Positions 1-8,663 of a stretch of DNA of 21,625 nt are shown piece after piece. Source of the stretch: DASWIG01 sp965371445 (GTDB taxonomy: Bacteria > Acidobacteriota > Thermoanaerobaculia > Multivoradales > J023); assembly GCA_965371445.1 (NCBI GenBank), contig CBDUYN010000173.1, positions 1-21,625 of the forward strand. The letters run 5' to 3'. Positions within the stretch are counted from its first letter, which is position 1. Every line of letters begins with the position of its first letter. Under the pieces are notes generated by a model, which was not told where the DNA came from, searched no databases, and worked only from the letters and a program-made list of their open reading frames with translations. Both the position numbers and the translations under genes were made by a program.

Positions 1-157
1 TGAAGGTCTCCTGCTCGGTCACCACGCGGATCCAGCCGGCGCGGGCGTCGAAGCCATGTAAGGGAATGGGAACGGGGTGCCCCTCGTGGGAGGCAGGGGG
101 CCTCCGGCCGGTGGCAGGGCCCAGGAGGTACCGGGATGTGACGCGCTCAACCGGAGG
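1..157 (-). CDS. partial hypothetical protein, runs off left edge, start not visible
   Basis: On the minus strand a frame is open from an in-frame TGA at 158-160 to the window edge. It reads smoothly, for example LHGFDARAGWIRVVTEQETF, with mostly G/C third positions as in the genuine neighbouring genes. No ATG, and no GTG or TTG with a credible ribosome site, lies between the TGA and this stretch. Either the gene uses an unusual start, lost its 5' end, or carries a frameshift. I do not recognise the family. The overlapping minus-strand ATG frame across this segment is arginine/proline-rich and looks like a shadow. Only the last part of this reading (about 1-70) looks convincingly coding. Confidence 0.35.
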
Positions 158-449
158 TCAAACTCTGGGGACGCAACGACGGGGGGCCCGGAAGTGGCGG
201 GCTGGCGGCGATCAATTCCGTCGGCGTGTCCTGGCTGGTCCGCGACCTGATGCTCGACGCGGCCCGCGGCGGCACTGCCTCGGAGCCGCCAGGCCCGAGG
301 AGATCCTGACCCTCCACGTCGACTCGAAGATCGGTCTCCTTGTACGCAGCTCCAATCGGCGGGCACGGCCGGAGCTCTTTCGCCGCGGCGCCACGCCGCG
401 GCGCGACCGGTTCTTCCGGCCGGACCGTCCGGTGCCGGTGATCCGCTAG
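142..449 (+). pseudogene. coding-like plus-strand segment with apparent frameshift
   Basis: Two plus-strand frames look coding in succession. From 142 to about 280 one frame reads RAQPEVKLWGRNDGG and then GLAAINSVGVSWLVRDLM. From about 285 to the TAG at 447-449 the next frame reads PEEILTLHVDSKIGLLVRSS and continues. Both stretches end nearly every codon in G or C. Joining them needs one frameshift near 270-285, and no ATG opens the first part. The TAG overlaps the dsbD stop on the opposite strand within a CTAG, a common arrangement for real convergent genes. I do not recognise the product. It could be a decayed gene, a sequencing error or a chance open frame. Confidence 0.3.
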
Positions 450-2260
450 CGAATCGACGCCACCGTCGCGGCCTCGTCCAACGCGGCGAGAAGCGATTTC
501 TTGGTCACCACCTCGCCAAAGGCGTAGGGCTCCTGGCCCGGCCGATAGAGGAGGTAAAACGGCACCGCCGCCTTGCCGTGCCTGGCGAGAAAAGCGGCGA
601 TGGTGTCGTCGCGGTTGGTCCAGTCGGCCTTCATGGGGACGACGTCGTGCTCGTCGAAAGCGTCGGCGACTTCCTGGGTGTCGAGCACCAGGCGTTCGAT
701 GGCCTTGCACGTGACGCACCAGTCGGCGGTGACGTCGACGAAAACGAGCCGCCCGTCGCCGGCCAGGCGCTCGGCCTCCGTCTCGTCGAACGCCACCCAT
801 TCGTAGAGCCCCGAGCCATGGGAGCCGGAGGACGCCGCGGCGGGGCTCTGGGCCGCCAGGACGACGGCGCCGACGGCGGCAAAAAGGATCCCCACGGTGG
901 CGAAGCGGCGCTTGAACGACGCCGGGGCACCGTGCTGGTGCAGCCAGACGAAGAGCGCCAGGGCGAGGATCGCCACCTCGATGAACGCGACGCTCTCGCT
1001 CGTCACCTGGCCCGCCAGGACGTAGAAGAGCCAGATCGCCGCCGCCGCCAGGAGGAAACCCATCACGCCCTTGAAGGTGAGCATCCAATTCCCCGGCTTC
1101 GGCAAGATACGCGCCACACCGGGCAAAACCGCGAGCAGGAGATAGGGCAAGGCGAGGCCGACGCCGATGGCGATGAAGATCGCGAAGATCGTCCCCGCCG
1201 ACTGGGCGAGCGCAAAGCCCACCGCGGTGCCCAGGAAAGGCGCCGAGCAGGGCGTCGCCATCAAGGTCGCGAAAAGCCCCGAAAGGAGGTGGCCGGCAAG
1301 CCCCTCCCGCGCGCCTCCTCCCCCCATCTGCGCCAGGCTCTGGGGCAGCGGAATCTCGAAAAGGCCCCACATGTTGAGGGAAAAAAGCACCACGACGACA
1401 GCCAGAAAGGTCACGAAACCCGGCTGCTGAAACTGGATCCCCCAGCCGACGGCCGCGCCCGCCGCCTTGGCGCCTACCGCCAGGCCCGCCAGGGCCAGGA
1501 ACGAGATCAGGATCCCCCCGGCGGTGGCGAGCGAGCCGACCACGAGGTGCGAACGGCCCAGGGTGGCGCTTTTTACGAGACCGAAGACCTTGAGCGACAG
1601 GACCGGTAGGACGCAGGGCATGGCGTTTAGGAGCAGCCCTCCCACGACCGCCAGAAGCAGGATCCAGGCAAGGCTCGCCGGAGCGCCGACCGCCGGAGCG
1701 CCGGCCGCCGGCGTTCCGGTGTCGAGCGCGGCAAAGACGCCCGCGTTCGTAGGCTCGCCGTCCGCCGTGCCCACCACGAGCTCGAGGCTCGCCAGGGCGT
1801 TGGTCGGCGGCAGGCACCGGCTATGGTCGCAGGCCTGGTAACGTAGGATCCCCTGGATCTCGACCGAACCGGCGAAATCAGACGGCACCTCGACTTCGGC
1901 GAAGATCGCGACCTTGCCGTCGTAGACCGCGATCGGCTCCGTCGTGAACTCGAACTTCTGCATCTTGTGCGACGGATAGGTAAAGCGCGGCTCGCCGAAG
2001 CCTTCGGGGAGCTCCAGCTTGAGGACCGTCGGGATCAGGTAGTCGTAGGACGGCGTGTTCGAGTTGACGTGCCATTTCCTCTCGACCTCGACCACGCCCG
2101 CCAAGCGCGCGGTCGCCCCTGGATCGTAGGCGCTGCGGTCGGCCTTGAGCTCCAGAGTGGCCTTTTTGGCACTCTCCCCCCCGAATTGGCCGGCGACGGG
2201 AAGCGCCAAGGTGAGGAGGGCGACGAGCGAGAGGGGGAGGATCGGCTGGGTTCGCTTCAT
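446..2260 (-). CDS. dsbD: thiol:disulfide interchange protein DsbD
   Basis: DsbD moves reducing electrons from cytoplasmic thioredoxin across the inner membrane to periplasmic thiol proteins. The 604-residue product shows all three parts. A signal peptide is followed by an N-terminal immunoglobulin-like domain (about 30-165) with the pair C144/C149 in YQACDHSRC. A multi-helix membrane domain (about 193-470) carries its two redox cysteines in NAMPC (C216) and ATPC (C338). A C-terminal thioredoxin domain has WCVTC (C515/C518). I chose the start at 2260 because a typical signal peptide (MKRTQPILPLSLVALLTLAL) follows; a longer in-frame start at 2359 adds 33 residues with no signal character. It lies 108 bp downstream of a secreted thioredoxin-like gene on the same strand, which may be a redox partner. 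Confidence 0.94.
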   Translation of the reverse strand: MKRTQPILPLSLVALLTLALPVAGQFGGESAKKATLELKADRSAYDPGATARLAGVVEVERKWHVNSNTPSYDYLIPTVLKLELPEGFGEPRFTYPSHKMQKFEFTTEPIAVYDGKVAIFAEVEVPSDFAGSVEIQGILRYQACDHSRCLPPTNALASLELVVGTADGEPTNAGVFAALDTGTPAAGAPAVGAPASLAWILLLAVVGGLLLNAMPCVLPVLSLKVFGLVKSATLGRSHLVVGSLATAGGILISFLALAGLAVGAKAAGAAVGWGIQFQQPGFVTFLAVVVVLFSLNMWGLFEIPLPQSLAQMGGGGAREGLAGHLLSGLFATLMATPCSAPFLGTAVGFALAQSAGTIFAIFIAIGVGLALPYLLLAVLPGVARILPKPGNWMLTFKGVMGFLLAAAAIWLFYVLAGQVTSESVAFIEVAILALALFVWLHQHGAPASFKRRFATVGILFAAVGAVVLAAQSPAAASSGSHGSGLYEWVAFDETEAERLAGDGRLVFVDVTADWCVTCKAIERLVLDTQEVADAFDEHDVVPMKADWTNRDDTIAAFLARHGKAAVPFYLLYRPGQEPYAFGEVVTKKSLLAALDEAATVASIR

Positions 2261-2368
2261 GGTTCTACACGCATCGGTTGAGTTGAAAGTCGTTTCGCGC
2301 CGGCTTTTCGGCCGAGGTGTCGCCGCGAGACCAAGCACAGACCATGCCACCGGCATCACGCCGGCGCC

Positions 2369-3250
2369 TCAGGCGCACATGCTCTGGCCCTTGCGCAACG
2401 TTTCAAGGGTTTGGCGGGCCTGGGAACGGTGGGAGCTCTTTGGATGGGCCTTCAGGAAGTGCTCCAAGGAGTGGACGGCGCCCTCGCAGTCGCCGCTGTC
2501 CTCGGCGATCTGGTAGCTCAGCAGGTCAACGCGCTCGCTGACCGCGTTCGCCTGAGCGGCTTTCGCCAGGCGGCGCGCCTCGGCCGTCGCCTGGAGGGCC
2601 TCGTCGTAGAGCGCGGCGAGCCGGTAAGCGTCGGCGACGCGGTACTCCAACCAGGCGGCGCGCGGCGTCCCGGGCTCTACGTGGCGCCGCATGAGCTCGT
2701 AGATCTCCACCGCCCGCCGGCCGTCGGCGCGCGAATGAAGCTCCTCGACCAGCTGCTGCAACTGGGCCGGATCCTCGGCGGGGTTGGCGCGCATCTTGTC
2801 GTAGTACTCGACGAGCGCGCGGTGAGAGGCCAGCTCGTACTCGACCTTGCGCAGGAGCTCCGCCGTCGGCGCGTAGCCGGCGACCGAGGCCACCTGGACG
2901 CGATGCTTGTCCATGACGAGCGTGGTCGGCAGGCTGTAGGCGCCGAAACGGGCCTGGAGAGCGCTGCCGCCGGCACCGTCGTCGACGTCGACGCGCAGCA
3001 GGACGAGCTCAGCCGCCCAGGCCTCAAACTCGTCGGTGGAGAAGACGTCTTTTTCCATTACTTTGCACCAGCCGCACCACTCGGCGTAGAGGTCGACGAG
3101 GATGAAGCGGTCGTCCTTGGCGGCGAGCTTCAGGGCCTCGTCGACGCTCCTGAGCCAGGGCTCTGGTTCGGCCGCGGCGGCCGGCAGAGCGAGGAGGACG
3201 GCGAGGAGGCAAAGCGTGGGGATCTTTCGGTGCATGGTCTTTTCGTCCAT
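2369..3250 (-). CDS. secreted thioredoxin-like protein with C-terminal helical (TPR-like) region
   Basis: The 293-residue product has an N-terminal signal peptide ending near PAAAA. A thioredoxin fold of the DUF255/thioredoxin_7 type follows, with the redox motif AEWCGWCK (C59, C62) and a cis-proline region at SLPTTLV. From about residue 140 on it is all-helical and rich in Ala, Leu and Glu, with repeats resembling TPRs. This suggests an exported thiol oxidoreductase or a scaffold reduced through the DsbD encoded just downstream. An alternative ATG at 3235 would give a tidier signal peptide (MHRKIPTLCLLAVLL); both starts are possible. It is divergent from the aminotransferase, with 115 bp between them. 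The fold is clear; the substrate cannot be read from the sequence. Confidence 0.85.
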   Translation of the reverse strand: MDEKTMHRKIPTLCLLAVLLALPAAAAEPEPWLRSVDEALKLAAKDDRFILVDLYAEWCGWCKVMEKDVFSTDEFEAWAAELVLLRVDVDDGAGGSALQARFGAYSLPTTLVMDKHRVQVASVAGYAPTAELLRKVEYELASHRALVEYYDKMRANPAEDPAQLQQLVEELHSRADGRRAVEIYELMRRHVEPGTPRAAWLEYRVADAYRLAALYDEALQATAEARRLAKAAQANAVSERVDLLSYQIAEDSGDCEGAVHSLEHFLKAHPKSSHRSQARQTLETLRKGQSMCA

Positions 3251-3365
3251 GAGCCCCCGCGCACGAGGGACGAAGCGTCGAAATCAAGGTGTGACCGCCC
3301 GGGAGGTCCAACGTCGCCGGGAGTCCGGCGCGGCGGGCGCAGCGTAATGATAGCATGACCGCCTC

Positions 3366-4538
3366 ATGGTTCTCTCTCGACGAGCACGACGCCTTGCGGA
3401 ATCGGCCACCATGCGAGTCGCACGACGGGCCAAGGAGCTACGGGCCGAGGGCCGCGAGATCGTCGACCTGAGCGCTGGCGAGCCCGACTTCCCCTCGCCT
3501 CCGGTGGCCGTCGAGGCGGCCCGCAAGGCCCTCGCCGAGGGCCTCACCCGATATACGGCGGCCGCCGGCATCCCGGACCTCCGCCAGGCCCTCGCCGTGC
3601 ATTACCACACCCTCTACGGCGCGCCCTGGGAGCTTCCCAACGTCCTGGTGACGGTCGGCGCCAAGGCGGCGCTTTTCCAGGCCCTCCAGACCCTCGTCGA
3701 CGAAGGGGACGAGGTCGTCCTGGCAAGGCCGGCCTGGGTGAGCTTCGAGGAGCAGATCCGCCTCGCCGGAGGACGGCCCGTGACGGTCGAGACCCGCGCC
3801 GAGGAGGCCTTCGCCATCCGTGCCGCCCCCCTCCTCGACGCCGTGACGGAGAAGACCCGGGTGATCCTCGTCAACTCACCGTCGAATCCCACCGGTGGGA
3901 CGATCGCCGCGGAAGAGCTGCGCCGGCTGACCGAGGCGGCCGCCGGGCGCGGCATCATGGTTCTGAGCGACGAGACCTACGAACGCTTCGTCTACGACGG
4001 CCGCAGCCATGCGAGCTGTGCGGCCCTCGCCGCGGAGTATCCCGACACGGTGCTTCTGGTCAGCTCGTTCTCGAAAACCTATGCCATGACCGGCTGGCGG
4101 GTGGGCTACGCCCTGGGATCGGAGGCGTTGATCAAGAAGATGGCCTCCTTTCAGGGACATCTCACCTCGAACCCGACGTCGTTCGCCATGTACGGCGCTC
4201 TAGCGGCCCTTCGAGGGGCGGAGGACGACGTACGGCGCAGGATCGCCGAATTCGAGCGCCGGCGCGACTTCGTGGTGCCGCGGCTCGGCGAGATCGCCGG
4301 GGTGCGGTGCGCGTCGCCCGGAGGGGCGTTTTACGCCTTTCCCCACGTCGCCGCGTGCTACCGCGACGGGAGGCGGGGGTCCGTCGAGCTCGCCGAGCTC
4401 TTGCTGGAGCGGGCCGGAGTGGCGCTGGTGCCGGGCCTGGCCTTCGGTGCCGACGATTACCTGAGGATCTCCTTCGCGTGCTCGCGCGAAGAGCTCGCGC
4501 GGGGGATGGACCGGATCGAAGAGGCGCTGCAGGGCTAG
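3366..4538 (+). CDS. pyridoxal-phosphate aminotransferase, class I/II (aspartate aminotransferase-like)
   Basis: This is a fold-type I PLP enzyme that transfers an amino group between an amino acid and a 2-oxoacid. At 390 residues it has the usual length and the subgroup I signatures: SAGEPDFPSPP near the N-terminus, SPSNPTGG (N174), SDETYERF (D202), the PLP lysine in SSFSKTYAMTGWRVGY (K237), and YLRISFACS with the probable carboxylate-binding arginine. The best guess is an aspartate/prephenate-type or broad aminotransferase; the exact substrate is open. The start at 3366 keeps the family's usual LSRRARRLAESAT opening, although no clear Shine-Dalgarno precedes it. Its TAG overlaps the stop of uppP on the other strand within a CTAG. 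Confidence 0.93.
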   Translation: MVLSRRARRLAESATMRVARRAKELRAEGREIVDLSAGEPDFPSPPVAVEAARKALAEGLTRYTAAAGIPDLRQALAVHYHTLYGAPWELPNVLVTVGAKAALFQALQTLVDEGDEVVLARPAWVSFEEQIRLAGGRPVTVETRAEEAFAIRAAPLLDAVTEKTRVILVNSPSNPTGGTIAAEELRRLTEAAAGRGIMVLSDETYERFVYDGRSHASCAALAAEYPDTVLLVSSFSKTYAMTGWRVGYALGSEALIKKMASFQGHLTSNPTSFAMYGALAALRGAEDDVRRRIAEFERRRDFVVPRLGEIAGVRCASPGGAFYAFPHVAACYRDGRRGSVELAELLLERAGVALVPGLAFGADDYLRISFACSREELARGMDRIEEALQG

Positions 4539-5374
4539 CCTTGCGGCACGCTGAGCCAGCCACCCAGGATCGCGGCGGCTAGAGCGAAGGCGACGGCGAG
4601 GCGGTACCAGGCGAAAGGTGCGAGTCCGCGGCGGTTGAGAAAAGCCACGAACCATTGGATGGCGATCGCCGCCGAGACCGTCGCCGCCACGATGCCGATG
4701 ACAAACGACGCCACACCGAGCTCGGCGAACATCGCCGTGCCGCCGCCCATAAGCTTGAAGAGCGTCGCGCCGCTCAGGGTCGCAAGCCCCAGGAGAAAGC
4801 TGAACTCGGCCGCCGCGACGGCTCGCAGCCCCAGGAGCAACGCCACGACGATCGTGACCATCGAGCGGCTCGTACCAGGCCACATGGCAAGGCATTGGGC
4901 ACAGCCGATGAGAAAGGCGCTTCCCACGCCAAGTCCCTCCAGACCGGCGCCCTCATCTCGGACCCTTTGTCGCCGGGCGACGACGAGCATCAAGAGCGCC
5001 CCGGCGAAAAGCGCGACGACGACCGGCCAGGGGCCGTTCAACCGCTCCTCGATCAAGTCGCCGAAGAGCGTCCCCAGGATCGCGGCGGGCACCGTGGCGA
5101 CGACGACATTCACTGCCAGGCTCCGGCCCTTCGTATCCCGGCCGAAAACTCCCGCCACCATAGCTCGCAGACGCTCGTGATAGAGGATCACCACCGCGGC
5201 GATCGCACCCGCCTGGATGGCGATGTTGAAGGTAAAGGCCGCCGACCACAGATCCGGGTCCTCGGCCATGCCCAGGAGCCAGGCGGTCAGGATCAGATGC
5301 CCGGTCGAGCTGATCGGCAGGTACTCGGTGATGCCTTCGACGAGGCCGAGAAGCAGCGCTTGCCACCAAGTCAT
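4535..5374 (-). CDS. uppP: undecaprenyl-diphosphatase UppP (BacA family)
   Basis: UppP dephosphorylates undecaprenyl pyrophosphate to recycle the lipid carrier for peptidoglycan and surface polysaccharides, and confers some bacitracin tolerance. The 279-residue protein is polytopic. It has the two diagnostic motifs, LVEGITEYLPISSTGHL near the N-terminus (acidic (E/Q)xxxE motif) and the phosphate-binding PGTSRSMVTI in the middle. The ATG (5374-5372) directly follows the TGA of the MaoC-like gene (TGAATG on the coding strand), so translation is probably coupled. The link to the undecaprenyl-phosphate sugar transferase at 10122-11579 is thematic, not operonic. Confidence 0.95.
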   Translation of the reverse strand: MTWWQALLLGLVEGITEYLPISSTGHLILTAWLLGMAEDPDLWSAAFTFNIAIQAGAIAAVVILYHERLRAMVAGVFGRDTKGRSLAVNVVVATVPAAILGTLFGDLIEERLNGPWPVVVALFAGALLMLVVARRQRVRDEGAGLEGLGVGSAFLIGCAQCLAMWPGTSRSMVTIVVALLLGLRAVAAAEFSFLLGLATLSGATLFKLMGGGTAMFAELGVASFVIGIVAATVSAAIAIQWFVAFLNRRGLAPFAWYRLAVAFALAAAILGGWLSVPQG

Positions 5375-5824
5375 TCAAGCCTCTTGGACGAGGAAGAGCG
5401 GTTCCGCCACGAGTGCCCGGCGTCCACCCTCGCGCAGCCGGACTTCGATCCGCAGACGGATCAGGACTCCGCCACGCCGCGACGATCCCGAGAGCAGACG
5501 CGCCTTGAGGCAGACCTCCGAGCCTACCGGCACGGGCGACATGAAACGGAGCTTGTCCATGCCGTAGTTGATCGTCGCCCCCGCGCCAATGGCGATGGCC
5601 CGCAGTTCCCCGACTGGCAGCCCGAGCGCGAGGACGTGGTAGCGGGGGGCTATCGTCGCGCCGACGGGGCTCGCCGCCGCCCGGTCCGGGTCGACGTGGA
5701 TCCACTGGTGGTCCTCGGTCGTCTCGGCGAAACGGTCGATCCGGTCCTGGTCGATTTTGAGATACTCGCTCGTGCCGAGCTCCAAGTCCTTGGCCTCGGC
5801 GAGCTCTGTCAGCGTCAGCTCCAT
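5375..5824 (-). CDS. MaoC-like dehydratase / (R)-specific enoyl-CoA hydratase family protein
   Basis: The 149-residue single hot-dog-fold protein has the hydratase-2 type active-site stretch TTEDHQWIHVDPDRA, with the Asp/His pair expected of MaoC and NodN relatives. GATINYGMDKLRF and a terminal EPLFLVQEA fit the family. Likely substrates are enoyl- or hydroxyacyl-CoA thioesters; no specific pathway can be read. The start at 5824 has an AGGAGG about eleven bases upstream. A longer in-frame ATG at 5944 would run through a metalloprotease-derived segment and is unlikely to be real. The gene abuts uppP with no gap. Confidence 0.86.
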   Translation of the reverse strand: MELTLTELAEAKDLELGTSEYLKIDQDRIDRFAETTEDHQWIHVDPDRAAASPVGATIAPRYHVLALGLPVGELRAIAIGAGATINYGMDKLRFMSPVPVGSEVCLKARLLSGSSRRGGVLIRLRIEVRLREGGRRALVAEPLFLVQEA

Positions 5825-5870
5825 AGGGGGGTCGTCCTCCTCTCGGCGGGAATTGTAGCAGCGCCCTGAC

Positions 5871-5965
5871 CGTGGAAGCCGGCGGGGCCGCCCCAGTCGA
5901 ACCGCACGGTCCGGCTGGATCCGTGGTGCAGTAGCCGTCCTCAAGTCTCATAGCCCATCCCGGCT
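5871..5965 (-). pseudogene. metalloprotease-derived mosaic fragment upstream of the MaoC-like gene
   Basis: Bases 5871-5910 match 8076-8115 exactly (40 nt) and bases 5906-5929 match 8359-8382 exactly (24 nt). The two matches overlap by the five bases ACGGT, which occur at both source places inside the metalloprotease gene. The next bases (about 5944-5965) resemble 8147-8170 more weakly. In the protease these pieces encode VRFDWGGPAGFH, APRIQPDR and GWPMRT. The copy lies in the same orientation about 2 kb downstream of the gene's N-terminal region and has no intact frame. It could be the scar of a duplication followed by deletion or recombination. Confidence 0.75.
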
Positions 5966-6003
5966 CCATCATAGCGGAGAAGTGACGGGCAGAAGGGGCC
6001 GGG

Positions 6004-8538
6004 CTAGGGAACGGAGCTCGACCACTGCGACGTGTTGCCGGACTCGAAGCCGTCGCAGAAGATCGCGTCCGGAGCCGCGCAACCCGACGCCGCCGGGGTG
6101 GCGACCAGGCACCACTCGTCCAAGGTCCCGGAATCGCCGCCCACGGCGTCGGACACCGTCAGCCTCCAGGTCCCGTTGAGACTCTCCCCGTCGAACGCGC
6201 TCAGCGCGTTGTTCGGGGTGAAGGTGCCGTTGACGGTCGGCGTGCTTCCCGCGCACTCGTTCTCCACCGGCGACGCCGCCTCGTCGTCGAGAGTCGCCAT
6301 GATGTTGGCGCCGCCGCAGCCGAAACCGGACCCCGTGTACCCCGGCCGGTCGACGGCGATGACGCTGGTCCCGGTGTCGACGTGCTCGAGGGTGAAGGTG
6401 AGGTCACCGACCCAGGAGTGGGTGACCTCCAGGCTCAGGTCGAGGTCGCCGATGGTGTCAGAGCTGCTCACCGTCATCGAGTCGTTGACGGAGCCCGGGT
6501 CCGTGAGCGCCAGGCTCGGGGTTCGGCAGTTGGTCGGCGTGCCACTGCCGATCGTGAAGTTGTTGTTTGAAACGTCGAAGAAGACGTTGTCCGACCCCTT
6601 GACCTTGATGCGGGCGCTCGAGGTGTTGACCGCCGGCAAGGTGACGCCGGCGCTGCCGTCGTTGGCGGTCGCCGAGGCGAGCGTCGTCGGAAAGGTCGCC
6701 CCGCCGTCGGTCGACAGCAGGATGTCGACGTTGGCCGTGCTCACCGTCCCGGCATTCGTGCCGGCGACGTTCCAGGTCACCGTCTGGGCGCCGGTCAGGC
6801 TCTCGCCGCCGTTCGGAGAGATCACCGCAAAAGGTCCCGCCGAGGTCGTTGAGGTGACGGTCATCGTGTCCTCGCCGACGCGTCCGCCGCCGGCGTTGTT
6901 GTCGCGAACCGTGACCCGGAAGGTCATCGTGCGGTTGGTCGTCGGCAGCGTCTCGCCAGGCGACGTCGTGCTGGCGAGGAGGTCGCTCAGGCGGGGAAAG
7001 ACGCGGGTCGGACTGGTGGTCGGATCCCAGGGCCGGAAGATCGGGCTGCTGCCGTTGTCGCCGGCGGAAAGGTCCGCTGGCGAGCCGAGGTCGAATTCCT
7101 CCCAGGAATAGGTGATCGGGTCGCCGCCGCTGTCGTTGCCGGCGGCGGTGAGCTCGAACGGCGTGCTGACCGGGATCGTGTAGTCGCTGCCGGCGTTGAC
7201 GGTCGGGGCATTGGGATTGCCCGCCGAGGTGTTCACCGAGCAGGCGCCGCCGCCGCCGGAGTAGTCGAGCATCTCGTCCAGGCTGACACCGTGGAAGAAG
7301 TCGTCGCTGTTAGGCTGCAGGTCGTTGACGCCGCAGATGCCGGCGTAGGCCTGAATCGTCGCTCCACTGCCGGGCTCGTAGGCGGTGCTGGCGTTCCGGG
7401 GGCCGCCGCCACAGGAGCCGGTCTCCGAGTTGAAGGTGTGGTTTCCGCCCCACTGGTGCCCCATCTCGTGGGCGACGAAGTCGACGTCGAACGGGTCGCC
7501 GATCGGGTTCGACGAGCCGGTCACTCCCCCGGCTTTCCAACCGGTAACGCAGGGAACGCCGAGGTAAGCGACGCCGCCGCCGCCGGTGCTGACGACGTGG
7601 CCGATGTCGTAGCCGCCGTTGCCGATCACGGTGTCGACGTTGGTCTGGTTCTCGCCCAGCATGGTGCTTCCGCTCCCGTTGGTGTAGGGGTCGGTGGCGC
7701 CGTTGGTGTAGACCAGGTTCTGGTTGTTGGCGATCAGGGTCATGCGGATGGAGAGATCGCGCTCGTAGATCTGGTTGACACGGTTGACCGTGGTGACGAT
7801 GGCCGTCTGACCGCCCGCCTGGGTACCGCCGTGGAACGTCGTGTACTCGCCGGTCGCGGCGACCGCCAGACGATAGGTCCGGAGGTTGCCGCCGGTGCCC
7901 GTACCCGCCTTGGGAGGCACCGGCGTCCGGGGACGCGCCTCCTCACCGGTCACGCCGCAGACGAAGCGCTTCTCCTCAGGCCGATAGTCGTGCTTGAAGT
8001 AGGTGACGTAGTGCTGGCGATCGCCCTGCCACCGCGGATCGACGTAGTAGGTCCGCCCGGGGGAGAGCACCATGGCGTGGAAGCCGGCGGGGCCGCCCCA
8101 GTCGAACCGCACGGTCGTCGCCGGATGGTCGAGGCTGCGGCCCTTGAAAGTCCTCATCGGCCATCCCTGGTCCGCCAGCCACCGCTGGAGCTGCGGGTGC
8201 ATTACCGGCGACTCGACCACTTCGAAGCGCTCGAAGCCGCCTTCCGGGGTCGGGATGCGCAACACCGTGGGCACGATCTCCGCCGCAGCGGTAAGCTCCG
8301 GCGCTGCCAGGGAAAGGATCGTGTCCAGGGCATCAGGGGTCAGCCGGACCGCCTTGAAACGGTCCGGCTGGATCCGTGGTGCGGCTTTGGTGGTGGCCAG
8401 GGACGAGACCTCGTCGGGGCTCAGGAAGGTCCAGACGTCGTCGGACTCGGTGGCAGGCGTTTGTGCTACGGCGGTAGCGCCCCAGGTCATGGCGACGAAC
8501 GCCAGGGTCAGGACCTCGATACGCTGGATTATTCTCAT
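6004..8538 (-). CDS. secreted reprolysin-like zinc metalloprotease with P domain and DGFESG C-terminal tail
   Basis: This 844-residue exported endopeptidase begins with a signal peptide (to about AVAQ, residue 26). A propeptide-like region (27-215) contains RIQPDRFKAVRL and VRFDWGGPAGFHAMVLSPG. The catalytic domain (about 218-440) has the metzincin site HEMGHQWGGNH (H357, E358, H361, H367). Next come Ig/PKD-like modules (about 440-670, including ISPNGGESLTGAQTVTW), a proprotein-convertase P (Homo B) domain (about 673-818, with HSWVGDLTFTLEH), and the tail IFCDGFESGNTSQWSSSVP. The start at 8538 has AGGAGA at 8548-8553; longer frames upstream are shadows of the beta-helix gene. It follows the beta-helix gene by 125 bp. 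The target proteins are unknown. Confidence 0.93.
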   Translation of the reverse strand: MRIIQRIEVLTLAFVAMTWGATAVAQTPATESDDVWTFLSPDEVSSLATTKAAPRIQPDRFKAVRLTPDALDTILSLAAPELTAAAEIVPTVLRIPTPEGGFERFEVVESPVMHPQLQRWLADQGWPMRTFKGRSLDHPATTVRFDWGGPAGFHAMVLSPGRTYYVDPRWQGDRQHYVTYFKHDYRPEEKRFVCGVTGEEARPRTPVPPKAGTGTGGNLRTYRLAVAATGEYTTFHGGTQAGGQTAIVTTVNRVNQIYERDLSIRMTLIANNQNLVYTNGATDPYTNGSGSTMLGENQTNVDTVIGNGGYDIGHVVSTGGGGVAYLGVPCVTGWKAGGVTGSSNPIGDPFDVDFVAHEMGHQWGGNHTFNSETGSCGGGPRNASTAYEPGSGATIQAYAGICGVNDLQPNSDDFFHGVSLDEMLDYSGGGGACSVNTSAGNPNAPTVNAGSDYTIPVSTPFELTAAGNDSGGDPITYSWEEFDLGSPADLSAGDNGSSPIFRPWDPTTSPTRVFPRLSDLLASTTSPGETLPTTNRTMTFRVTVRDNNAGGGRVGEDTMTVTSTTSAGPFAVISPNGGESLTGAQTVTWNVAGTNAGTVSTANVDILLSTDGGATFPTTLASATANDGSAGVTLPAVNTSSARIKVKGSDNVFFDVSNNNFTIGSGTPTNCRTPSLALTDPGSVNDSMTVSSSDTIGDLDLSLEVTHSWVGDLTFTLEHVDTGTSVIAVDRPGYTGSGFGCGGANIMATLDDEAASPVENECAGSTPTVNGTFTPNNALSAFDGESLNGTWRLTVSDAVGGDSGTLDEWCLVATPAASGCAAPDAIFCDGFESGNTSQWSSSVP

Positions 8539-8635
8539 GGCGATGGTTCTCCTACTCTGTTTGGGCTTCAATAAAGGACCGGTCAGGTATCTCTCAAGTT
8601 GTTTAGGTCCCGGAAATCCGATTTTGTAGTAGCTT

Positions 8636-8662
8636 GGCGGCCAAAAATTCCGGGAGGCCGCC
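8636..8662 (-). terminator. inverted repeat directly after the beta-helix stop codon
   Basis: GGCGGCC (8636-8642) and GGCCGCC (8656-8662) form a seven-base stem with a 13-base loop, one base beyond the beta-helix gene's TGA on the minus strand. No T-run follows the stem, so it is only a weak candidate for termination or 3'-end protection. Confidence 0.3.
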
Positions 8663-8663
8663 C

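Noticed and set aside
147..1817. Long minus-strand open frame of 556 codons across the dsbD gene
   Set aside because: It is Arg/Gly/Pro-rich with no recognisable domain and overlaps the well-supported DsbD frame; it is a shadow of GC-rich coding DNA.
5825..5944. Longer start for the MaoC-like protein at 5944
   Set aside because: The extra 40 residues derive from the metalloprotease mosaic fragment; the ATG at 5824 has an AGGAGG upstream and fits the family length.
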